Below are positions 45,768 through 54,324 of a stretch of 64,000 bases of DNA, piece after piece (position 1 is the first letter of the stretch; each line of letters opens with the position of its first letter). Origin of the DNA: Rhizobium sp. Leaf262 (lineage in GTDB: Bacteria > Pseudomonadota > Alphaproteobacteria > Rhizobiales > Rhizobiaceae); the NCBI RefSeq assembly GCF_001422245.1, contig NZ_LMMM01000015.1, positions 75,389 to 139,388 on the forward strand, in the 5' to 3' direction. The position numbers were made by a program, and so were the translations under genes. Under the pieces are notes generated by a model. It was not told the origin of the DNA, searched no databases, and saw only the letters and a program-made list of their open reading frames with translations.

Positions 45768-46409
45768 ATGCGTGAAGCACTGATAGTCTGGGGCGGATGG
45801 AGCGGTCACGAACCGCAGGAATGCTCTGTCATCATCAAGGATCTTCTGGAGGAGGAAGGTTTCAAGGTCTATGTCGAGCACAGCACCGAGGCTTTTGCGG
45901 ACCCATCCGTGCATGATCTGAGCCTCGTGGTGCCGATTGTCACCATGTCCAAGATCGAGAAAGAAGAGATCAAGAACCTTGCCGCTGCCGTCGAAAACGG
46001 TGTGGGCATTGCAGGTTACCACGGTGGCGCGGGTGACAGTTTCCGCGAATGCGTGGAATACCAGTTCATGATCGGCGGCCAATGGGTCGCCCACCCCGGC
46101 AACATCATCGATTACAAGGTCAATATCACCAAGCCGGATGATCCGATCATGGAAGGGATCACCGACTTTCCCTACACGTCGGAACAGTATTATATGCATG
46201 TCGATCCATCCAACGAGGTGCTGGCAACGACCACCTTTACCGGTGATCATGCGTGGTGGATCAACGGTGTGGTGATGCCAGTGGCGTGGAAGCGGAACTA
46301 CGGCAAAGGCCGCGTGTTCTATTCGGCGCTCGGCCATGTCGCGAAAGAGTTCGAGGTCCCGCAGATGCGGGAAATCTTCCGTCGCGGCGCAAACTGGGCC
46401 GCGCGGTAA
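45768..46409 (+). CDS. ThuA-domain protein
   Basis: 213-aa protein of the ThuA (trehalose utilisation) family, with a class-I glutamine-amidotransferase-like fold. Recognisable parts are ALIVWGGWSGHEPQECS, GVGIAGYHGGAGDSFRECVEYQFMIGGQWVAHPG, EQYYMHVDPSNEVLATT and GKGRVFYSALGHVAKEFEVPQ. It follows the Gfo/Idh/MocA gene by 17 bases after aaggagg. ThuA and ThuB act together in disaccharide oxidation in Sinorhizobium and Agrobacterium; this is a paralogous set, since the regulator is ROK and not LacI type. Confidence 0.85.
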   Translation: MREALIVWGGWSGHEPQECSVIIKDLLEEEGFKVYVEHSTEAFADPSVHDLSLVVPIVTMSKIEKEEIKNLAAAVENGVGIAGYHGGAGDSFRECVEYQFMIGGQWVAHPGNIIDYKVNITKPDDPIMEGITDFPYTSEQYYMHVDPSNEVLATTTFTGDHAWWINGVVMPVAWKRNYGKGRVFYSALGHVAKEFEVPQMREIFRRGANWAAR

Positions 46410-46452
46410 CGAAATCGGGACGGAATGATGCCGTCCCATACGGGGAGGTATC

Positions 46453-47481
46453 ATGACAGGTCGCAACATCGTGCTGGTCGATCCGCTGCCGCGGACCCTT
46501 GAACTGATCATGGAGCCCGATGTTCGCGCCCGGCTGGAAAAGCTGGGTGAACTTGTCATTTCGGAAGATCGGCAGATGCCTGCGGAACAGGTGGATGCCC
46601 TTCTTCCCGATACCGTCCTGATCTTCGGCCAGACCGATATGCCGAAAGAGAGGCTGGATCGCGCGCCGAAACTCAAGGCGATCATCAATGTCGAATCCAA
46701 CTTCCTGCCGAATATCGATTATCAGGCCTGCGTCGAGCGCGGCATCTGGGTCATTACACCCGCCTCGGCCTTTTCATCGCCCGTTGCGGAAGCTTCGCTC
46801 GGCATGGCGCTCGATCTGGCACGCGGCATAACAATGGCCGACCGCCAGTTTCGCGATGGTACCGAGGAATACGGCCTTGCCGGAAACGTCGATACGTTCC
46901 GCTATGCCGGTGTGCCCATCGGCATCATCGGCTTCGGGGACCTGGGGCGCGAATTGCGCGAGCTGACCCGCCCTTTCAAAAACACGGTTCATGTCTACGA
47001 TCCATGGCTACCGCCGGAAATCATCGAACGTTTGGACTGTATTCCGAGCACGCTGGACGAGGTCTTTTCTAAATCCCGCGTCGTTTATGTCTTTGCCAGC
47101 GTAACCAGCGAAAACCAGGGCTTTATTGGAAAACGCCAGTTCGATGCCATGCAGCCGGGCTCTGCCTTCCTGCTGATGAGCCGTGCTGCGGTGGTGGATT
47201 TCCCTGCGATGCTAGAGGCCGTCAAATCCGGCCACATTCGCGCTGCGACCGATGTCTTTCCTGATGAGCCCGTCGCGGCGGATGATCCTGTCCGCTCGAT
47301 CCCCGGCCTGCTGCTTTCCGCACACCGCACTGGCGGCACGCTCGATGCGTTCTACAGACTGGGCTCCATGGCAGTCGCTGATGCCGAACTGATCATGAAG
47401 GGCCTGCCACCGCAGCTTTGCCGACGCGCAGATCCTGCCACGGCCAGCAGACTTCGCTCGAAACCCGTCAGCATTTCCTGA
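46453..47481 (+). CDS. D-2-hydroxyacid dehydrogenase (NAD-binding)
   Basis: 342-aa dehydrogenase of the phosphoglycerate dehydrogenase/glyoxylate reductase family. The NAD-binding loop is GIIGFGDLGRELRE near residues 156-169, with the acceptor aspartate in VYDPW. The catalytic region has LMSRAAVVD, FPDEP and SAHRTGG, the Arg-Glu-His triad neighbourhood. It ends the operon and probably reduces or oxidises a 2-hydroxy or keto acid made from the imported sugar. Confidence 0.87.
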   Translation: MTGRNIVLVDPLPRTLELIMEPDVRARLEKLGELVISEDRQMPAEQVDALLPDTVLIFGQTDMPKERLDRAPKLKAIINVESNFLPNIDYQACVERGIWVITPASAFSSPVAEASLGMALDLARGITMADRQFRDGTEEYGLAGNVDTFRYAGVPIGIIGFGDLGRELRELTRPFKNTVHVYDPWLPPEIIERLDCIPSTLDEVFSKSRVVYVFASVTSENQGFIGKRQFDAMQPGSAFLLMSRAAVVDFPAMLEAVKSGHIRAATDVFPDEPVAADDPVRSIPGLLLSAHRTGGTLDAFYRLGSMAVADAELIMKGLPPQLCRRADPATASRLRSKPVSIS

Positions 47482-47576
47482 TGCCTGAGACTCAAATTCC
47501 TGCCCGATCCTCCGGGAACTCTACCCATCTTGTCCGGTTAGGGTGATCTCAAGACCAGAAAAGTGGAGGAAATATC

Positions 47577-47906
47577 GTGAAAAAATATCTCATTGGAACA
47601 GTGTTTGCACTGAGCTTCGCATCTCTTGCCGTTGCACAGGGCACAGGCGGTAGCGGTGGTGGCGCAGCAGGTGGTGCCGGTGGAGCTGCGGGTGGTGCAG
47701 GCGCCGCTGATGGCACGAACACCGGCAGTGGCGCCGGGGCTAGTGGCTCAGGTACAAGCGGAACCACGGGCAACACCGGCACGACGAGCGGTGCTGGCGC
47801 AGGCCAGACCAATGGTAATACAAATAACAACAACTGCGCCCCGGGCCAGACAGCCCAGGGTACGACGAACAACGGAGCGATGGGCACACCCTGCCCTGCG
47901 AATTGA
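47577..47906 (+). CDS. Small Gly/Ala-rich secreted protein
   Basis: 109-aa hypothetical protein. A signal peptide (KKYLIGTVFALSFASLAVAQ) is followed by a low-complexity Gly-Ala-Ser-Thr-Asn domain and a short tail with two cysteines (NNCAPGQ and TPCPAN). The start GTG at 47577 follows a good ggagga. Similar low-complexity exported peptides are common in rhizobia but have no known function. A terminator follows, so the gene is monocistronic. Confidence 0.75.
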   Translation: MKKYLIGTVFALSFASLAVAQGTGGSGGGAAGGAGGAAGGAGAADGTNTGSGAGASGSGTSGTTGNTGTTSGAGAGQTNGNTNNNNCAPGQTAQGTTNNGAMGTPCPAN

Positions 47907-47964
47907 GTGAGCCTTCTGCGATAACTTGTCTTTTCGCCTAAGAGCACGACCGAATGACTGAGAT

Positions 47965-47995
47965 GATGCCGGGGATCCACCCGGCATCGTCTTTT
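47965..47995 (+). terminator. Intrinsic terminator after the Gly-rich gene
   Basis: A perfect 9-bp stem, gatgccggg (47965-47973) and cccggcatc (47980-47988), with a 6-base loop and followed by gtcttttcg. It lies about 60 bases after the stop codon. Confidence 0.7.
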
Positions 47996-48118
47996 CGTAT
48001 TGCCGGGTTCACCATGCAGGCTTTGGTACCTACGATAAAAGCGTCGTGGTGCGCTGTCTTAAAAAGATGGTTAATTGCTCATTAACCATGATCGGCTAGG
48101 AGTTTATTTTGCCCGGCG

Positions 48119-51100
48119 ATGCAGGCTGGCACTCTCAGCATTGGTCAGCGTATGACACACCGACTGCTTTCGGCCTTGTCCCGCCGCCTAGGCATTTTCA
48201 CTGCCCTGGCTTCGCTTGCCCTGAACTCTCCGTCTGTCGCCCAGTCCGTCTGGACTGGCAATGCCGACAATGAATTCGGCAACGGCGCAAATTGGACTCC
48301 TGACCAGCCGGGTGCAGCCGATAGCGCAGAGGTTACCATCGGCTCACCTCAGGTCACGGACACGCAGGCGATTGATCGCCTGACCATCGACGGCGGAAAT
48401 CTTACTGTTACCAATATGGGTGTCCTGAACGTAACGAACGGCAGCACGATCACATCGGGCAGTCTCGGCATCAATGCTGATGGCGTTCTCAATTCCAATG
48501 TGGAGTTGAACGGTGGCAGTCTCTTTGTTGACGGAACGCTGAATGGCAGGCTTCGGCTTAACAACGGAAACGTATCGGTCAATGGCGCAGCTTCGGGCGC
48601 CGAGGTTTCGGCTGGGACAGCGCTGTCCAACAATGGCTCGATCAACGACGTATCCGTGTCCACTGGCGGGACCTTCACGAACAATGGTGGAGGCACGACA
48701 GCCACCCTGACCAATGCAGGAACCGCGTCCAACGCGGGGACTATCGGATCTGTTGACAATGCATCCGGCAGTTTCACCAACAATGTGGGCGGAACAGTTA
48801 CCGGCAAGATCAACGCAACCGGCGGCACGGTAACCAATAATTTTATCGTCACCGATGCCGATGTCGCAGCGGCAGCTTCGTTTTATAACAATAGCGGCGC
48901 GACGGCAGGAAATATCCGCAACGGCGGAACCGTGGAAAACGCGGGTACAGTTGCCTCACTCCAAAACGATGCAGGCAACTTCACGAACAATGTGGGGGGC
49001 AGAATCACCGGTACGACCACGGTGTCGGGTGGGACCGTAACGAACAATTTCGTGGTTACCGACGCCGATGTCGCCGCGGCGGCCGCTTTAGTCAACAACA
49101 GCGGTGCATCGGCAGGCAGTCTGAAAAATTCAGGTACGGTCACCAATGCAGGGACCATCGCCTTACTTCAAAACAACGCCGGAACCTTCACCAACAATGT
49201 CGGCGGCAGGATAACCGGCAATACGACGATTGCGGGTGGGACCGTGACGAACAACTTCGTCGTCACCGACGTGGATGTTGCAGCCGCTGCAGCTTTCGTC
49301 AACAACAGTGGCGCTGAGGCACGGACGGTCAAGAATTCCGGCACCGCCACCAATTCGGGAAGAGTGGCTTCCCTGGAAAACAGAGGCGGCCTTTTCACGA
49401 ACAACACGGGTGGTACCGTCGCAGGCACAACGCGGATCACCGGCGGGCAGGTGGTCAACAACGCCTCACTCTCCGATATAGAGATCGAAACAGGCGGCAC
49501 ATTCACCAATAATCGAGGTGCGACTGCCGCGGCTGTCTTGAATTCCGGCACAGCATCGAACGATGGAACCATCGCATCACTGGTCAACGAGAGCGGAACA
49601 TTCGTCAACACCGGCACGATCAGCGGCACCGCTTCGGTTTCAGGGGGAGAGTTGCAAAACCAGGGTGCCATCAACGGCGCGGTATCCGTCTTTGGTGGTG
49701 GACTGCTGAGCGGTAGCGGCGTCGTCCAGGGACTGGCTGTGAACAACGGCGGCGTGCTGGCACCCGGACCGGGTCTCCAGACCCTGACCGTCAACGGAGG
49801 CGTGGCGTTCTACGCCGGATCGATCTACCGGGTGGACATTGATGAAGCAGGCGTTTCCGACCGGGTCAACGCATCCGGGGCGATAACCATCAACGGCGGG
49901 ATCGTCGATATCCGGCGCGCCAGCGACAGCTACGGCCTGTCCACCACATATACCATCCTTACCGGCAGCAACATCTCAGGCGGCTTTGACGAAGTCGTCA
50001 GCGATTTCGCCTTTCTGTCGCCTACGCTTGCCTACAACCCCACCACCGTCGACCTTCACCTCGACCGCAACAATGTGCGGTTTCAGGACGTAGCCTTGAC
50101 GGGAAATGACCGGCGAACTGCCGCGGCTGTGGAAAACCTCGGGACGGCTAGCACCCTTTATCGCGCCATTCTGCCCCTTGATGTCGGCACGGCTGAAAGC
50201 GCCTTTGCCCAACTGAATGGAGAGGTGCACGCATCGCTGAAAAGCAGCCTCCTATCGGATAGTAGTCTGGTGCGGGAGGCCATCCTGGACCAAGGCAACG
50301 GGCCGATGAGAAAGCAGCCGGAATCTTCGGGCGATGCATCATTCTGGACGACAGGCATGGTGGCGCAAAGTCATTTCAACGGCGACACCAATGCCCGGGG
50401 AACCGATGCCACGACAGCGGGAACGCTGGTGGGCGTCGATGTCGCCCTCGGCGACAATTGGCGTGTGGGTGGTGTTGCCGGTTACAGTCACCTTTCGACG
50501 CAGCCCGACGCGAGCGTAGATTCCTACCATGCCGGGGTCTATACGGCGGGTGACATTGGGCCGCTCAGCATCCTCGGCGGCGCGGTGCTGACGCGAAACG
50601 ACGTTTCTACGCACCGCAAGATCGCCTTTGGCACCTTTACCGACGACTTATCCGCCGATTACGCCAGCACGACCACTCAGATTTTCGGTGACCTCGCATT
50701 GCGGATGAAAATAGACGATCTCGCCATCCAGCCGTTCGTCAATCTGGCCTATATCAGCCTCGACACAGATGGCTTCACGGAAGATGGAGGAGCGGCAGCT
50801 CTATCGATAGCACCGGGCACAAGCGACATGTCGCTTTCAACGGTGGGCATTCGCTGGTCGGCCAATCTGCGGGGTGGCGATATGCCCGTGGTCGCGTCAG
50901 GTATGCTGGGCTGGCGTCATGCGGCTGGAGACCTCTCGCCAACCTCTGTCTCGACCTTCGGCGGCGGCTCCCCCTTCGTTCTGGAAGGCGTCACGATGCC
51001 GCGCGATGCGATGCTGGTCAAAGCGGGAATAACAGCCGAAATCTCGACATCCGCGCGCCTGAGCCTGACCTACACAGGCGAGTTTGCAAGTGGCTTTCAG

Positions 51101-51139
51101 TCCAGCGCTGCCTTCGCAAATCTCTCCGTAAATTTCTGA
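48119..51139 (+). CDS. Autotransporter with repeat-rich passenger domain
   Basis: 1006-aa type V secretion protein. A signal sequence (MTHRLLSALSRR... ending PSVAQS) is followed by a passenger (about residues 45-700) rich in Gly, Asn, Thr and Val, with a parallel beta-helix look and internal repeats of 69 residues. The C-terminal ~270 residues are an autotransporter beta-barrel beginning near ASFWTTGMVAQSHFNGD and ending with the required terminal Phe (ANLSVNF). The start at 48119 or at 48152 cannot be decided; neither has a well-spaced ribosome binding site. Its likely role is surface adhesion. Confidence 0.85.
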   Translation: MQAGTLSIGQRMTHRLLSALSRRLGIFTALASLALNSPSVAQSVWTGNADNEFGNGANWTPDQPGAADSAEVTIGSPQVTDTQAIDRLTIDGGNLTVTNMGVLNVTNGSTITSGSLGINADGVLNSNVELNGGSLFVDGTLNGRLRLNNGNVSVNGAASGAEVSAGTALSNNGSINDVSVSTGGTFTNNGGGTTATLTNAGTASNAGTIGSVDNASGSFTNNVGGTVTGKINATGGTVTNNFIVTDADVAAAASFYNNSGATAGNIRNGGTVENAGTVASLQNDAGNFTNNVGGRITGTTTVSGGTVTNNFVVTDADVAAAAALVNNSGASAGSLKNSGTVTNAGTIALLQNNAGTFTNNVGGRITGNTTIAGGTVTNNFVVTDVDVAAAAAFVNNSGAEARTVKNSGTATNSGRVASLENRGGLFTNNTGGTVAGTTRITGGQVVNNASLSDIEIETGGTFTNNRGATAAAVLNSGTASNDGTIASLVNESGTFVNTGTISGTASVSGGELQNQGAINGAVSVFGGGLLSGSGVVQGLAVNNGGVLAPGPGLQTLTVNGGVAFYAGSIYRVDIDEAGVSDRVNASGAITINGGIVDIRRASDSYGLSTTYTILTGSNISGGFDEVVSDFAFLSPTLAYNPTTVDLHLDRNNVRFQDVALTGNDRRTAAAVENLGTASTLYRAILPLDVGTAESAFAQLNGEVHASLKSSLLSDSSLVREAILDQGNGPMRKQPESSGDASFWTTGMVAQSHFNGDTNARGTDATTAGTLVGVDVALGDNWRVGGVAGYSHLSTQPDASVDSYHAGVYTAGDIGPLSILGGAVLTRNDVSTHRKIAFGTFTDDLSADYASTTTQIFGDLALRMKIDDLAIQPFVNLAYISLDTDGFTEDGGAAALSIAPGTSDMSLSTVGIRWSANLRGGDMPVVASGMLGWRHAAGDLSPTSVSTFGGGSPFVLEGVTMPRDAMLVKAGITAEISTSARLSLTYTGEFASGFQSSAAFANLSVNF
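48821..49648 (+). repeat. Tandem 207-bp repeats in the autotransporter passenger
   Basis: Four units begin at 48821, 49028, 49235 and 49442, exactly 207 bases (69 codons) apart. Each codes for GG-x-V-x-NN, a VTDADVAAAA-like segment, NNSGA, a (N/T)AGT segment and FTNNVGG. The first three are closest; the fourth has diverged, and a further degenerate unit lies upstream at about 48616-48820. In-frame periodic units favour copy-number change by recombination. Confidence 0.85.
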
Positions 51140-51358
51140 CCGAACGTCTCGCTGCGTTGATTGCAGAAAGGTGCTAAGCACTCCTGCGAGTTGACACCGC
51201 CCTTTGCCGCGTATCTACACGTGACTGACATGTTTTCCTCATTTGAGGGCAAGGACGACAGACGAGGGCAGCGAGGTGCGAGTTTCCATGAGTTCTGATG
51301 ACGGCATTCGACTGTTCTCATACGCTGCATTTCATCAGCGACCATCTGCATCGTCGAC

Positions 51359-51835
51359 ATGATGTTTTCCTCCAGCATCATTGTCGAACCGCTCGCACAC
51401 CACCCGCAACATGTCGATGGCTTGGTCAACTTGCTGCATATGGAATGGGGTCATCTCGACAATTGGACGAACCCCTTAAAGCTGCGCCAAACCATCGAGA
51501 CACGGTTGCAGATCGATGCAGCACCGCTGGCACTTGTCGCGCTTGAAGGAGATCGACTGGCCGGAAGCATAAGCATCAAACGGCACGAACTGCTGCATCA
51601 TCAGGACAAGGAGTTCTGGATCGGGGATGTGATCGTTGCAGCGGACCAGCGCGGCCGCGGGATCGGTACGCTGATGATACACGCAATGACCTCCAGGGCG
51701 GCAGCGCTTTCAATCGCCGATCTTTACCTCTACACGCCCGATCAGGAGGCCTATTACCGGAAGCTTGGCTGGCGCACCATTGGCCAGGATCCCGCAAATG
51801 GTGAAGACAATGTCATCATGCACTACGCTGTCTGA
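51359..51835 (+). CDS. GNAT-family N-acetyltransferase
   Basis: 158-aa acetyltransferase. The acetyl-CoA binding motif is IGDVIVAADQRGRGIGTLMIHAM near residues 85-107, and the C-terminal YTPDQEAYYRKLGWRTIGQDP is typical. ATGs at 51359 and 51362 are adjacent. The 3' end overlaps the alpha/beta hydrolase gene by 26 bases, suggesting a two-gene unit. The substrate is unknown. Confidence 0.8.
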   Translation: MMFSSSIIVEPLAHHPQHVDGLVNLLHMEWGHLDNWTNPLKLRQTIETRLQIDAAPLALVALEGDRLAGSISIKRHELLHHQDKEFWIGDVIVAADQRGRGIGTLMIHAMTSRAAALSIADLYLYTPDQEAYYRKLGWRTIGQDPANGEDNVIMHYAV

Positions 51836-52550
51836 TTTCGATTACGACGCCACCACGACAATCGTCTTGCTTCCCGGACTTGATGGGACGGGACGCCTTC
51901 TGGCGGAATTTTCAAATCTGCTGGCGCGACACGCTCCGGTGTTGACCTTGTCTTACCCAACACAGAACATTTTGGATTATGATGGCCTGCTCGATTTCAT
52001 TCGCCCCCAGCTTCCACAGGGCGATTATATCGTCGTCGGCGAATCCTTTTCCGGCCCACTCGCGCTGAGACTTGCACAGGAAAATCCTGAAGGCTTGAAG
52101 GGCGTGGTTCTGGGAGCGTCTTTCGCTAGGCTGGATATTCCTGCAAAATCTGTTCTAGGCGCTTTTGCGCGCCGCATTTCCCCGCGTCTGCTACCCACGA
52201 GCCTGCTCGTACCGTTTTTGATGGGCCGCCACGCCACTGAGGAATGGCGTGACAGGCTCAAGCAGGTTCTCGCTACAGTCTCCGCCGATGTGTTGGGCGC
52301 AAGAGCAAAGACTGCACTTGATGTTGATCTTGCAGGACAAGGCACCATAGCCATCGGGCTTCCCGTCCTCTATCTACAAGCGACGGAGGATCGTTTGATA
52401 CCGAAATCTGCAGCGCAAAGCGTTGCGAAGATTGCGCCTCGCCTCGTCGCGAAAAAAATCGCAGCGCCGCATTTCCTCTTTCAGTTTGCAGCCAGTGACT
52501 GTGCAGCCGCCATCCTGAATTTCAAGAAAGCCCTTAGCTCAAGGCAATAG
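51810..52550 (+). CDS. Alpha/beta-fold hydrolase
   Basis: 246-aa hydrolase. It has the oxyanion region LLPGLDGTGRLLAEF and the nucleophile elbow GESFSG (Ser in VVGESFSGPLALRLA). A late aspartate is in LQATEDRLIP and a histidine in APHFLFQF, completing a plausible triad. The ATG at 51810 lies inside the preceding GNAT gene; ATG 51798 is an alternative. The substrate is unknown; it resembles small esterase or acyl-hydrolase members of this fold. Confidence 0.78.
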   Translation: MSSCTTLSDFDYDATTTIVLLPGLDGTGRLLAEFSNLLARHAPVLTLSYPTQNILDYDGLLDFIRPQLPQGDYIVVGESFSGPLALRLAQENPEGLKGVVLGASFARLDIPAKSVLGAFARRISPRLLPTSLLVPFLMGRHATEEWRDRLKQVLATVSADVLGARAKTALDVDLAGQGTIAIGLPVLYLQATEDRLIPKSAAQSVAKIAPRLVAKKIAAPHFLFQFAASDCAAAILNFKKALSSRQ

Positions 52551-52560
52551 GCAGTGTGTG

Positions 52561-53181
52561 TTACTGACACGCATCTGCTGCCATAGCCGGTCTCGTGTTT
52601 GTCGGGAGAAGGTACAGGGCCGCATATTGCAGCAGCATGATGGTCTTTCCGTCGCGGATGTCACCCGACGTGATCATGGCCAGTGCGTCATCGATAGGTA
52701 GTTCCAGCACGGCAATATCTTCGCCTTCGTCCTCGTTACCCCCTCCATTCGATGCGCGGTCACCCGGTTCATATTCTCCGACAAAGAAATGCAACCGCTC
52801 GGTCACAGAGCCGGGGCTCATGAACGCATCGAAGATTTGCCTGACATCACGGACACGAAATCCCGTTTCTTCTTCCGTTTCCGCCCGGATGCGCGTCTCC
52901 GGGTCGGCATTATCGAGCAGGCCAGCCGGTGCTTCGATCAGCAGATCGTCGTGACCGTTGACGAAAGCCGGGTATCGAAACTGACGCGTCAGAATGACGG
53001 TGCGCCTTTTTCGATCATAAAGCAGAATGGTCGCCCCATTTCCGCGATCGTAGGTCTCCCGCGATTGCTGCTGCCAGGTGCCATCGGCACGCTGGAACGA
53101 AAAGGCCGTTTTCTTCAGCACATACCAGTCGTTGGAAAGAATTGTGACGTTTTCGACGCGCACCCGCTCGGCAATACTCAT
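52561..53181 (-). CDS. Nudix hydrolase, NudK (GDP-mannose hydrolase)-like
   Basis: 206-aa Nudix enzyme. The box starts at GLLDNADPETRIRAE and ends EEETGF. Upstream, REVYDRGNGATILLY-like residues (ETYDRGNGATILLYDR) and TRQFRYPAFVNGHDD match the NudK branch, which hydrolyses GDP-mannose and other nucleoside-diphosphate sugars. The ATG at 53181 follows aggga; an extension to 53250 is unsupported. It is divergent from a DeoR-type regulator 110 bases away. Confidence 0.83.
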   Translation of the reverse strand: MSIAERVRVENVTILSNDWYVLKKTAFSFQRADGTWQQQSRETYDRGNGATILLYDRKRRTVILTRQFRYPAFVNGHDDLLIEAPAGLLDNADPETRIRAETEEETGFRVRDVRQIFDAFMSPGSVTERLHFFVGEYEPGDRASNGGGNEDEGEDIAVLELPIDDALAMITSGDIRDGKTIMLLQYAALYLLPTNTRPAMAADACQ

Positions 53182-53291
53182 GATGAATCCCTGCAAACAA
53201 CGAGCGCCGCAAAATGACGACGCTCTGGATTTTCGTAAACATTCGTGCAATATCGTGCAGAGTCAAGAATTTTCTTACAAGGGATCAATCC

Positions 53292-54047
53292 ATGCTGACG
53301 ACAGAACGGAAAGCGCTTATCCAGCAGGTTCTGCGGCGGGACGGTCGCCTGATTGCAAAGACGTTCAGCCATGAACTCGGCGTATCGGAAGACACCATCC
53401 GTCGCGATTTGCGAGAGCTTGCAAGCGAAGGCTTGTTACAGCGGGTGCATGGCGGCGCTTTGCCTGCATCACCCGCGACCGCAGATTTCGCGGCACGACA
53501 GGTCTCCGGCGTCTCTGCCAAAGCGCGTCTCGGTCGTGTGGCCGCCCGCCTTATCCAGCCGGGCCAGATTGTCTTCATCGATGGCGGAACAACAAATGTC
53601 CAGGTTGCGCGTCATCTTCCTCTCGATCTGGAGGCGACTATCGTCACCCATAGTCCCAGCATCGCAGTCGAACTGGCAAATCACCCACTTGTCGATGTTG
53701 AACTGATTGGAGGACGTATCCTCAAACATTCGGTTGTGGCAGTTGGAGCTGCAAGTGCCGAAGCGATATCACGCATTCGCGTGGATATGTTCTTCATTGG
53801 TGTCACGGGTTTACACCCGGATACGGGGGCAACCACAGGCGACAGCGAGGAGGCTGCAATCAAGCGGCTTGTGGCTGCCCAGTCTGCGGAAACAATCGTG
53901 TTGGCAACGGCTGACAAGCTGGGAGCAGCATCGCCTTACAAGATCGTTCCTTTGACGGACATCTCGACACTTGTCACTGAGAACGAAATTTCAGACGACA
54001 TTCTCAAGCCCTTCACTAGCAACTCGATAACAATCGTCAAAAGCTGA
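53292..54047 (+). CDS. DeoR/GlpR-family transcriptional regulator
   Basis: 251-aa repressor. The N-terminal DeoR helix-turn-helix is clear (LIAKTFSHELGVSEDTIRRDLRELASEGLLQRVHGGALP). The C-terminal sugar-phosphate-binding domain has FIDGGTTNVQVARHLP, VTHSPSIAVELANHP and VELIGGRILKHSVVAVG. The ATG at 53292 follows aaggga. It is divergent from the NudK-like gene; no adjacent sugar operon is present, so its targets are unknown. Confidence 0.87.
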   Translation: MLTTERKALIQQVLRRDGRLIAKTFSHELGVSEDTIRRDLRELASEGLLQRVHGGALPASPATADFAARQVSGVSAKARLGRVAARLIQPGQIVFIDGGTTNVQVARHLPLDLEATIVTHSPSIAVELANHPLVDVELIGGRILKHSVVAVGAASAEAISRIRVDMFFIGVTGLHPDTGATTGDSEEAAIKRLVAAQSAETIVLATADKLGAASPYKIVPLTDISTLVTENEISDDILKPFTSNSITIVKS

Positions 54048-54324
54048 AAGCGCAGCTTCGTACGGCATTCGACGCTCAAAATATTCGACTTCGCTCAGGA
54101 ACCAACCGAAGATTTTGGCGTTAAAGCGCGGATGAAATAGCCGATAGGGTTTGGCCAGCATTCCATGACAGCACCAAACCTCGCTCTTCATGCCCCTCAA
54201 ATTCGTTATCGCAGGCTTTATGTGCCGCACGCGCCCTGACTGAAGTCTGGATTGGCTGCGGCTGAACCGCCGAGCCCCACGCAAAAAGGTCAAACGCCAC
54301 CTTACGGCGAACAGAAAACCCTCC
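54048..54324. other. Intergenic region before the BacA/SbmA-type gene
   Basis: About 280 bases with no supported gene. An open frame at 53991-54326 on the minus strand overlaps the end of the DeoR gene and has no family features. No clear terminator for the DeoR gene is visible. Confidence 0.5.

Noticed and set aside
45768..46409. Calling this gene thuA of the trehalose/sucrose thu operon
   Set aside because: The regulator is ROK and not LacI-type, the order differs, and the protein is shorter than I would expect for ThuA, so only the domain name is used.
48821..49648. A CRISPR or satellite-type array
   Set aside because: The repeats are long (207 bases), contiguous and in frame inside an autotransporter gene, with no spacers.
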